From Zopfochytrium polystomum (lineage: Eukaryota; Chytridiomycota; Chytridiomycetes; Chytridiales; Chytridiaceae): a stretch of DNA of 64,000 bases. The notes under the pieces were generated by a model. It was given only the letters and a program-made list of their open reading frames with translations, did not search any database and had not been told where the DNA came from. A program made the translations under genes and the position numbers. Numbering within the stretch: position 1 is the stretch's first letter; each line of letters opens with the position of its first letter. This document shows positions 55,090 through 64,000 of the stretch, in pieces. The stretch spans positions 124,001-188,000 of the forward strand of contig JAIVFJ010000011.1 in NCBI GenBank assembly GCA_025765615.1, given 5' to 3'.

Positions 55090-56261
55090 CTATATCAATG
55101 AGACTTCTTTTTGACTGCAAGAAAACCCACAAGCAGCCTTCGTGGCATTGCCAAGTTCATTCGGCGTGGTCCTCATCCTCTTGATCTTCAATGCCTCCAA
55201 GAAATGCACAAGCAGTTCTTGTCTCTCTTGGGGTGCCGAAAGCGACAATCCCTGTGAGAAAGTTAGATTGGCCATCAACCAACGATTGAAAAACCTGGAG
55301 ACGTGGCGAATGATCTTGGGTTGCAGCAATCAGTTCAGCAAGATGCATTTTATGTGACTGGAGCATGGTACCAATTGCTTTGTGCTCCGTTCGCATTTCC
55401 TCGAGTAGTTGTTCCACCTCGCCTGGTGCATGTTGAAAGAAAGTAGAAGCACATCTTGTGGTGGGGGTTGGTTTATCGCTTTTTCCTGATCGGCACTTGG
55501 CAGACCAAGAATCTGCGTTGCCCAAAGATTTCAGTACATATTGTGCTTCTCCTTAAGAGATGCAATGATCTGCTGAATGACCAACCGTGCTGGGCCCCGC
55601 CCAATCACGCGCAATTTGTTGACGAAGAACTTGGGATTCGAAAAGAGCTAAGACAGGCCTCATGCGCAGGAGTCCATACTTCATGACTGTCAGTTCTGCC
55701 TCGTGCCACTTGCAAAGCTCCTCCTCTGTGATGGTGTCACTCACAATCCCGCCTCGCAAGGAGTACTTTCGATTCCCACAAGGGTGCTTTTCGATGGCAA
55801 AGATATTCGGCCAGTCAGCTACAGTGGTTGGAGACCGTGAACGTCGTGCCGTTGGCTCCTCCCGCCCGTGCCATAGGCCCAAGGTGGCATTGAAAAATAT
55901 TTAAGGCCTTTTGGAAGAAGTCATCCCAGCCTGTTGCTGTTATTGTGATTGGAGCAAGAGCTGTGATGGTGCTGTGCTGCTGATAGAATTCTTTTATCAC
56001 TGGGTGCACAATGATGGAAAAGGATGGGACTTCGTCTGGGATACCAATGTGTGTGAGGTTTGTGAAGCGCTTGTGATCAGTACTGCACTCGAAATAAATA
56101 CTGGACGCAACCATGGTTAGATCTTCCATCTCTTCACCAAAACAAAAAAAAGAAAAAAGAAGAGGGTTGTCCACTAACAAAAGCGAAAGGCCGTTTTTCG
56201 GCGCCAGCGCCCACTGGGTGTGGGAGCAAGTGTCAAGTGACAAGTGAGGGCGAGGAAGCAC
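55090..56261 (-). pseudogene. Unidentified minus-strand coding remnant
   Basis: Three overlapping minus-strand frames (56261-55815, 55882-55553, 55525-55157) read as consecutive parts of a protein: a segment from MEDLTMVASSIYFECSTD, a segment with TITEEELCKWHEAELTVMKY, and a helical Glu/His-rich end. Frames change in the overlaps without clear introns. Family unknown; it sits in transposon debris. Confidence 0.3.
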
Positions 56262-56665
56262 GGTTCACAAGGATGTACTTAATGGTAATGGGAATTCAAG
56301 CCCACTAGCAGAGTAGCAGGGTGACTGAGTACAAGGAATATGAAGGATAGGAGGCAATTTGGGTGGAGGGGTATTTATTCAATGAGGTTCTCTTATGCTG
56401 CTTCCCTCCAACACCCTGCTTCCTTTTATACTGCCCAGGAGGAAAGACACTGCCCCAAAGTTCGAGGATGCTTGGGCCACTTCGCACTTTGCCAAGTGCA
56501 AGCGCCACACTGCAAACAAGTCAACCCAAAAATTCTGTCTGCCCAAATTCCAACATCCCCCTGACACAGCATCTGAAAAAGGAAAGAGGTCAAAGAAAAA
56601 ACAAAGAAAAACTTTGACAAGAACTGAGGGTGAGGAAGCATGGTTCACGAGGGTGTATTGCCAGG
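56240..56665 (+). repeat. Pair of imperfect ~35-bp direct repeats
   Basis: GTGAGGGCGAGGAAGCACGG at about 56243 and CTGAGGGTGAGGAAGCATGG at about 56626, each continuing into a GTTCAC..G.GTGTA-like stretch; ~383 bp apart. Could be degenerate ends of a small element. No protein supported between them. Confidence 0.4.
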
Positions 56666-57080
56666 GTTGCGAAGTAAGACTGAGAAAGAACATGAAGAGG
56701 CTACTGAACTACAGGGAAAAACTGGACTGAAAATGTGAAAGAAACAATCAACCAGAAGAAACCAAGTCAGAGAAGAAGTTGTTGGGATTCCCAGTGTTTT
56801 ATCATTGTTGCAAAAATCAGTCGCCAGCTACGAGCCGCATTACATATACGCAACGTCATTTGTGTCAGTGCCAGTGGATAGCGTATCACTGTGCTTGTCG
56901 AATCTCTCGATTGATGTTGCATGATGTTTTTCGCGGACGGACCCCTCGTTGTTGCCGCCCCTTCCTTCCTTCCTTCCTCCTCGTCGTCCTCCTCCTTCTC
57001 GTCCTCCGAAAGCCGCGGTCTCGGAAGAACTGCAGAACAAGACCAACTGTGAATCATTGAAGCCGGGTCTTTTCACTTTT

Positions 57081-57086
57081 GTCTCT

Positions 57087-57142
<56 letters not shown>

Positions 57143-57183
57143 GTCTCTCGCTCTCTCTGTCTCTTTCTCTCTCTCTGTCTCTC
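57081..57183 (+). repeat. (CT)n microsatellite
   Basis: Nearly pure CT with occasional CTG/CTCG interruptions. Confidence 0.95.
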
Positions 57184-57522
57184 GAGAAAGGTGGAACAGA
57201 CAGTGGACGTGACCGCGGAGCCTTCGTTTTGTCACGTTTTTTTTTCCCCCCTTACAAAAAAATATACATACTAAATATCAAAAAGTGAAGACGATCAACA
57301 CAAAACAACAGAGGGCTTTGTTTCGCCCAATGCTTTGCAAAAAAGACAGTAATAAATAGTAGAAACAGAAAGAAAAGCAGAAAAAAGTCAACAAAAACAA
57401 GCATACAGCACAGCGTTTTGTTGCGTCCGGATCATCGATTGCACTTGGCGCGACGCGGAAGCTGAAAAAAAAAAAAAAAAATATAGGAAGAAGCGTGCTG
57501 CATGATCGATGGAAGGAGGAGG

Positions 57523-57554
57523 GAGATAGAGAAAGAGAGAGAGAGAAAGAGAGC

Positions 57555-57594
<40 letters not shown>

Positions 57595-57596
57595 GG
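57523..57596 (+). repeat. (GA)n microsatellite
   Basis: GA repeats, in opposite orientation to the CT tracts on either side. Confidence 0.95.
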
Positions 57597-57778
57597 CACG
57601 TATTTTTTTCGGCAAAAGGATGGCAAGCGGCACAGCCTGTGAGCGTGTGTGACCAGTCCGCGTATAATACGCATGCAGACAGACAAAAGTTGAACAGCCG
57701 AACTCCATTGGATTTTCCACTCCGCTCACTCATTCTCTCTGTCTGTCTCCGTCTCTCTCCCCTGTTCTCCGTCACCGC

Positions 57779-57803
57779 CGCTCTCTCTCTCTCTGTCTCC
57801 CTT

Positions 57804-57900
<97 letters not shown>
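57779..57900 (+). repeat. (CT)n tract upstream of the stress-protein gene
   Basis: About 120 bp of CT, ending ~55 bp before the TATA box of the next gene. Confidence 0.95.
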
Positions 57901-57954
57901 CACTCCACAGTGGGTGTCACGCCGACTCCCATCGAACAACCGCACCACACTACA

Positions 57955-57960
57955 TATAAA
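57955..57960 (+). promoter_or_regulatory. TATA box of the universal stress protein gene
   Basis: TATAAA ~200 bp before the ATG, followed by an AT-rich leader and (CAA)n/(CTA)n repeats (58085-58156). Confidence 0.5.
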
Positions 57961-58156
57961 TCAATACCAAAAAGAAGCTGCAGTGTTTGGAGTCATCGCT
58001 TGTGTTTTGCTTTCGGTTTTGCCCAGTCGCCCGTCTCGCAACTTTCACTCCCCTGCTCGCCAGCCAGCTCCACTAACCCCCCCACAAACAACAACAACAA
58101 CAACAACAACTACAACTACAACAACAACTACAACTACAACAACAACTACAACAACA

Positions 58157-59080
58157 ATGCTCTCCTCATCCCCACCAACCTCGCCCTCTCCCGCCACCAC
58201 CACCGCCCCAACCACCACCACCGGCCGCCGCCGCTCCTCGGTGCCCGTCCAGCCGCGGCCGCAGCGCGAAATCTTTTTCGCCCTCGACGAGTCGACCCAC
58301 TCGGTCGCCGCCCTCATGTGGGCCATGGAGTCCATCGTCAAATCGGGCGTCCCAAAGGAAAACAAGGACAACCTCACCGTTGTCGTCGTCATGTCGGCCG
58401 AGAGCGAGCGGCTCGCGGTGAGTTGTGTACTTTTTTATTTTATTGTTTTTATGGTGTTATTGTGTGTTGGCGCGCTCCAGCTGCTGCATTGGCATGGATC
58501 CCCCTGTGTGTCGTGTGTGTGTTTGCGTGTGTGTGTGTGTTTGTGTATATGTGTGTATGATGCGTTTTGGTGGACGGAAAGCAGATTGTGGCGTTCCAAG
58601 CGGCTTCTGTCGTGCACAAGAGGCGCGTTCCGCTATCGTACTATGGCAACGCCATGCACAGAAAAAAACTGGCCCTCCTGCTCTTTTTCTCGTTTGCCCG
58701 AGGCCCCAACAAGCTAATCCGCATCACAACCACCCACCCAGACCATCTCCCGAATCAAAACGCTCCTCCGCGCCGTCTACCAATCGACGACGGCGGACGT
58801 GAACCTGTCGATCCGTGCGGTCGTCGGGTTCGGGTCGCAGGTGGGGCCGCTGATTTGCTCGCTGGTGGACGAGCACCGGCCCGACATGCTGGTGCTGGGG
58901 TCGGCGGGCAAGACGCACGTCGAAGGGTTCCTAGTCGGCTCCGTGTCGCAGTACTGCATCTCGCACGCAAACTGCCCCGTCGTCGTCGCGCGGCTGACGC
59001 CTGCCGACGAGAGGGGCAGGGACTTGAGGACCGGCGCAAAGCTTAGGAAGAGGAGCGTGAGCCCGTACATCCATGTGTAA
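58157..59080 (+). CDS. Universal stress protein (UspA family), two exons
   Basis: Exons 58157-58417 and 58742-59080 join in phase 0 (GTGAGT..CCCAG, 324-nt intron) into 199 aa. After a Ser/Thr/Pro-rich N-terminus the Usp fold starts at REIFFALDESTHSVAALMWA. The C-terminal ATP-binding signature G-2x-G-9x-G-S is exact: LVLGSAG, nine residues, GSVSQYC, then CPVVVARL. The USP fold binds ATP or acts as a chaperone-like stress regulator; the family is widespread in fungi, though the role here is unknown. The ATG at 58157 follows a CAA-rich leader. Earlier in-frame codons exist only across the simple repeat. The (GT)n run at 58517-58550 lies in the intron. Confidence 0.85.
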
Positions 59081-59890
59081 AAGCGAGTGCAGTGTGATTC
59101 TGTTGCTTTTTTTGTTGTGTTTTGTTGTTTTGTTTTGTTTTTGGGTTGAATTCTCTTTCTGTCTCGATGTGGTTTCTCGGTTGCAGTGAATCGATTTGGG
59201 TTACTCTTCATTTTCATTTTTTTGTTCACTCCTTTGCGACTGGTTACCACTCCTTTACTCTTTACTTTCTGTCTCTCTGGGCATTTCTCTTTTTCGGTGA
59301 GATGATCAATTGGAATGTGACAGGAGGATGAATTGGAGCGGATCGTAACAGAGACCTGCAAAGGCATCGCAGCCAAAGATTCCCTCCTATCATCATTAGC
59401 ACGTGTACGTGTAAAAAATGCACAAACGTCAACAGAAAGGTTGGACCAGCTCTTCGGCGCGACAAAACGCGACATACACTTGCTCAAACGCAAAAGTTTT
59501 GGTTGCAGACGGTGTGGGTGTCTGTTCCCTCCAATCCGTAGGAGAAAGCGAGGGAAAAACATGGAAAAAACGAGGAAACAAAAGACGACAGTTCAAGTGA
59601 TGGGAGCCGCGCGAAACAACCACCACCAATTTTGTCGGGAAAGGTCGGGAAGAAAAAGGAGACGAAAAGTATTAATGAAGAGGAGAAATACGGAAACGAG
59701 TGCAGGGGGGTAATGGTGGGAGGGCAGGCTTAGAACAAGAAAACGAAAATACTGAAAAGAATTTAGTCACACGATCTCGCACACACCAACACGGGAAGGC
59801 GGTTGGATCGAGTGCCAAAAAGCAGGTGACAGGGACCGCATGCATACCGATCCAACATAGCCCTTGTCCTCATGTTCTTTGAATCAAACG
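59081..59890. other. Convergent 3' flanks of the stress-protein and velvet genes
   Basis: T-rich just after 59080, A-rich before 59890 (T-rich on the velvet strand). No supported gene; the two genes converge here. Confidence 0.5.
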
Positions 59891-62800
59891 TCAAGAAGAG
59901 GAAGGCGCCGGCGCACCACCACCGGCCGCCGGGCCACCCATGCCGTCCACGAGTGGACCCCGCCGATCGTCCTCGTCGTAACGCACTCGACCGGAGCCAT
60001 CCAATCCAGCCCCGCCGGGTTTCCCGCCCAGCGGGGGCCCTCCTCCGTTCGCCGCTGAAGCAAGTCCGTCCCACATGGAATGATTCGACGAGCTCATGTG
60101 ATAGTCCGGGGGTCCTCCTCCCCCTCCTCCTCCAATCGGAGGCAGGCGCGTCGGTGTTGGCTCCTGCATGGACTGCGGTGGCGGCGGCGGCGCTACGGAT
60201 GGCTGTGGCCGCCCGTAAGTGGAAGGCACGTACTGATGGTGGGACGAAGCGTACCCTTGCGACGGCTGAGGTTGTGGCGGCGGCGGAAGCTGGCCATGGT
60301 AAGCGCCCTGAGCGTGGTGCTGTCCATATGGCGGATTCGTGACTCCAACGCCGCTGCTGACCGTATGTGGCGGTCCGTGGTACGGCGCCTGGTGCTCGTA
60401 AGTTGAATGGTACCGCCCACCTGCGGATGAGTGCTGAAGGTGGGGCGCAGCGGGGTACATTCCCTGGCCGTTCGTTCCCGCTCCGCTGCGAAGCACCGGC
60501 TGTTCCCGCGCGCCCGTGTGTGCTTGAAGGGAAGGAACAGATGTGAGGCGAGCTCCTCCAAAACCAGGTCCTCCGCTCCCCATTGTGGGGTCTGCCCTTT
60601 CCATCGAGTCGTTGTGTGCTGCTGACCCACGAGGTGGAATCGACACACCAGAGACGCCGGCGTTGGGACCCCGATAGGGAAAGTCGTAGTACCTGGGGTC
60701 GTCTGAAGAAGCATAAGGTTCCCTGCTCTCCTCTATTGGAATCGATGAGGGGTACGAATAATGTCGCGCGTCGGAAGAAGGCCCAGTCGGCGGTCCCTGC
60801 TGGTGATAGCCAGGTGGAGCATACGTTGACGGCGACGTGTACCTTCGCAGGTCGTCTGAAGGGAAGCCTGGTTGCGGCAAGCGTCGGGACACAGGGCCGG
60901 GGCTGCTGGTAGCTGGAAATCCAGTACCGTACGGTCTACCGCCATACTCGGGCATCCGGGATGGGACAGAATATGGGGCAGAAGGGGGTGCGCCGTATCG
61001 TCCATCCACACGATCAGAGTCAGTTGCGTAACCCTGGCCCACAGGAGGATTCAACTGAGGGGCATTTGGTCCGGCGGGGCGGCTTACGCGGGGATAATTG
61101 ACAGTAGCGGTATCGGCGCTTGAACCAGAATCTCTCCTGTTACCAGGGTGCGCTGCTCCAGCAGGCACCATCGCATGATGTGGACGGCTGGACACAGGAT
61201 CTTCATGGTTTGGTTCGGGTCCAAGACTTTGGGGAGCACCAGCTGCCGATGGGTTTGACGAGAGACCGAACGGGCTTCGCCGTCCGGAGGAGTGGTAACC
61301 GTCGGAACGAAGAGGCGACGGTGGGCGCTGGATAGGTGGGTACGGTGGGCGCCGAGAGTCATACTGAGAGGAGGGTCTGTGATATGTGCCATCCTCGTAC
61401 CCCTTGTAATCGTCATACTGGCTTGGCGGGGCCTGATGGCGTGCGTCCCAGTCATAATTGTATTGGTCGTACTGACCAGAAGGAGGTTGGTAGGGGCCAG
61501 CGGAAGGGGGCCCGGCCTGACGAGAATAGTATGGCCCTGAGGATTCGTAAAACTGGTGGGAGGAGGGCGTCGAGTTGGGTCGGTGTGGAGAGGTTGGCGC
61601 GTAGGAAGCAGAATGGGGTGGTAACGGTCCACTGCGTTCCTCTCCCGCGGGAAGCGGCTGCCGATATGGTCCAGCCGGTCCGTAAGACGGCCGCCAGCCC
61701 GACGCTGGTGGGGCAGTCCTTGGAGCCCCACCACTGAATCCTCCGTAGTATGAATCCGGTCGGTAAGATGGACGAGTGGGTGGAGCAGGGGGGCGTCCAT
61801 ACTCTGGAGGAGGCGCTGGTGGGAACTGCTGACGAACAGGAACCGGCGACTCTGACGGCATTCCTGGGACATCAGCTGACGTTCGTTCGGCACCGGACGA
61901 TTTCACTTTCTGCAAAAGGGCCGGATTGTCAGCTGCGGACATGCCCTGCCCACAGGAACGCGCACCTTCACTAATCTCTTCCCGTTCCTATCGTCATCCG
62001 ATGCCGAATCCGCATCACTATCGCTTCCCTTGATCCCTTTTACTTTCGGACGAGAGTCTTCGTCATCTGTGGCCGCACGTTTTGAGCGGCCCCTGTACGG
62101 AGTGTCAGCCAGGATCGAGCCAAAATGCAGTCCTACTGTTTTGAGCGGACGTCCTTTCGGATGCGAATTTTCAATCCTTGCTCCGCAAACATTTTCGAGA
62201 GGAAAGTCGATTCCTCCATTCCAGGAAATTTCTTTGCCGCATACACATCTATCATGCAAAAACTTGGTGAGCAGTAGGCAGTACGAACAGAATAGCAGTC
62301 TGCTTACGGAAAACGTCCGAGCAGATCGATGTGCAGAAGTAAATTTCGGTATTAACGATCTCAAAAAGAGAAAACTGGGCAGTTTTTTTTTTGAGAAATT
62401 GAGCATAAGTTTGACTGCACAAAAACCTTCAGTCGGTAGCGTCCCTCCAATCTGACAGACAGATCAGGGAAGACGAAAAACGCGCCCTCCTTGTTGTTGA
62501 CATCTTTGAGTCGGTAGAGGGAGGAGACAATAGAGCCTGTCGTGGACCTCGTCTTTCCGTCCCGCAGCAGATGGAGCTCATCGTCGGAGTCAGGCAGTAG
62601 AAGGGTCGCGTACATAAAATAGTACGGATTGTACAAGTACCAGCTGGAAAAAGGTGATGATAACCAGTGAGCCACGGGAGGCCATGAAGTGGTGTATAAC
62701 CCTTACGATTCATCCGAGCCCTGAGGCATTTTAATTTCCAGTTGAATTATTGGCGGCGGATCCACAGGTCTTCGATCCACTAAGAAAAAAGAAGATCAGT

Positions 62801-64000
62801 TTCAGGAACAGTAGTTTAGCAATGTTTGCTGGTGGTGGGACAGTGCCATGGAGCGAGAGTTGCGCTCAGGATGGATCGGGATGAGTGAGGTTTGGGGGAG
62901 TAGTGGTTTGCGATCCGGAACGTTAGTCACAACGGGAGGAGGGGTGGTTTGTCATAGGCTATCCTTGTTCGCTCAAACTGTATCCATAATGTCGTGTACG
63001 TTGACGAGAGAAGCAAAGAGGAGATGGAAGAAAAGTCAACGGCGCAGGGGGGGGCGAACCTTTTTCTCCAAAGCCGCACATCCTGGAGTGCTTTGGCTGT
63101 TGCCACAGGGTAAGGCTGTGAATTCTCGAAAGCTGGGGTTGGCAGCCTGACGCCCCGGGTTGTTGCAAAGGCAGGAGCAGCGACTTTGGCGGCTGGTGAG
63201 AAAGGGACTGCTGTGGTCGTTGAGATGATTCCATGGGGCCAGTACCGCTGTCCACGCCGGCGGCAGCGTCGGTGGCGTCATCTGAACCAGGCCCGCTGGA
63301 CGGGGTCTCCTGAGCCAATGGGTCGGCCGCGCTCAAACCAGATCGGGCGTCCGCGGAGCCTTCTCCACCGCGACGACCGTTGTTGCTACCGCTGGGGCCG
63401 CCGCCGCCGACGGCAGCAGTTAGTGAGCGCAAGCCGGGGTGGGGCAGAGAGACGAACTGGTAATGGGGCCCAGAGTCGTTTGTGGGGGACGAGGCAGGCG
63501 GTTGCGCTGGTTGCTGAGGAGGACCAGTGGGCATTACCGCCACATTCGCGCCATCCGAGGTGGCCGTGCCTGAACCAGCGGAGGAGTAGTCAGAGTTACG
63601 GGGGCGCCTGCGCGGGCCTTCGTTAGCGTCTTTCCCGCCGTAGCTGTTGCTGCCAGAGTAATTGTTTTCCTCCATACGGTCCAGGCTGGTTTTGGAGAAG
63701 GCAGGAGCGCCAGAGTGAGTCGCGTAGGGGGCTGCTGGGCCGTGGGGTGGCGCTGGTGATGGTGGTGTTGGCTGGATAGGGCCGGCCGCGAGAATGGCGG
63801 CCGCCGCCTCCGCCTCTGCGGAGGGAGACGATGAGTGGGTGTTGCTGTTGCTGGTTGAGTTGGTGGTGGTGGTGGTGCTGTTGGTGGTGGCGGCGGGGGC
63901 AGTCCTTGCGTCGGAAGTACCAGCGGCGGCAGCGGTGGCGGCAGCAGCAGCTGAGGGGTCGCGGCACGAGTCAGCCGCGGTGGTTGCCGAGCTTGGAGCT
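59891..64000 (-). CDS. Velvet-domain transcription regulator with long Pro/Gly/Tyr-rich tail (5' end unresolved)
   Basis: Minus-strand exons: beyond 64000 to 63060, 62779-62707, 62643-62427, 62374-62308, 62248-62137, 62092-61966, 61909-59891, all in frame with short GT-AG introns (44-63 nt, except the first, 280 nt). The velvet fold reads through the joins: [91 protein letters not shown] and GLKIRIRK. This is closest in feel to the VosA/VelB branch. Velvet proteins bind DNA as dimers and coordinate development and secondary metabolism in fungi. A 673-codon tail rich in Pro, Ser, Gly, Tyr and Gln follows. An ATG lies at 63675, but the frame stays open to the window edge with an Ala/Thr/Ser-rich sequence, so the start may lie outside. 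Confidence 0.85.

Noticed and set aside
57278..57775. 165-codon minus-strand frame across the GA tract
   Set aside because: Mostly Ser/Leu from the microsatellite; no gene-like features.
61946..61965. 20-nt intron in the velvet gene (acceptor at 61946)
   Set aside because: Too short to splice; the acceptor at 61910 (CTTTTGCAG) gives a 56-nt intron in the same phase.

Overview
The window looks like nuclear DNA of a fungus. Two things point there: a velvet-domain regulator (a fungus-specific family) at the right edge, and genes with short GT-AG introns (mostly 44-140 nt). The Ty3/gypsy chromovirus with Tf1/sushi-style priming and the 14-helix DHA2 drug/H+ antiporter fit. I cannot name the species; the GC-rich, Ala/Arg/Gly-rich genes set in AT-richer transposon debris would suit a filamentous, perhaps early-diverging, fungus.

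Layout. 1-1356: 3' end of a SulP-type anion transporter gene with a STAS domain split by a huge low-complexity insert. 1.7-3.1 kb: broken uracil-DNA-glycosylase-like remnant of possible viral origin. 3.6-3.9 kb: reversed solo LTR. 4.7-6.0 kb: three-exon F-box gene. 6.1-10.2 kb: gene and transposon fossils, including a Tc1/mariner relic and an intronless relic of the neighbouring transporter. 10.9-13.1 kb: intact five-exon MFS transporter (minus strand). 14.0-17.5 kb: decayed partial copy of the next gene. 18.2-28.8 kb: a large minus-strand gene that I resolve into 31 exons (2,607 aa), built from repeated exon modules of fixed length and phase and ending in a histone-H1-like Lys/Ala tail of about 1,500 aa. 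29-34 kb: intergenic DNA, microsatellites and a second reversed solo LTR.

34.4-52.0 kb is an LTR array: LTR-gypsy-LTR-gypsy-LTR-X-LTR-X-LTR. Target-site duplications (GTGCT and GAGAA) show two separate LTR-element insertions into one older DNA transposon (X, P-element-like), followed by unequal LTR-LTR recombination that duplicated both the gypsy interior and the 3,333-bp X segment. The gypsy element carries a heat-shock-element array in U3, an 11-nt self-priming match, a textbook -1 frameshift signal and a chromodomain integrase. 52.0-56.7 kb: rest of X, a DDE transposase pseudogene and unassigned relics. 58.2-59.1 kb: two-exon universal stress protein. 59.9 kb to the edge: velvet-family gene with a long Pro/Gly/Tyr-rich tail (minus strand, 5' end unresolved).

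The intact host genes share a promoter layout: a TATA box, usually preceded by a pyrimidine tract on the coding strand. All splice sites were chosen by hand from frame continuity and GT-AG signals; none is supported by RNA.
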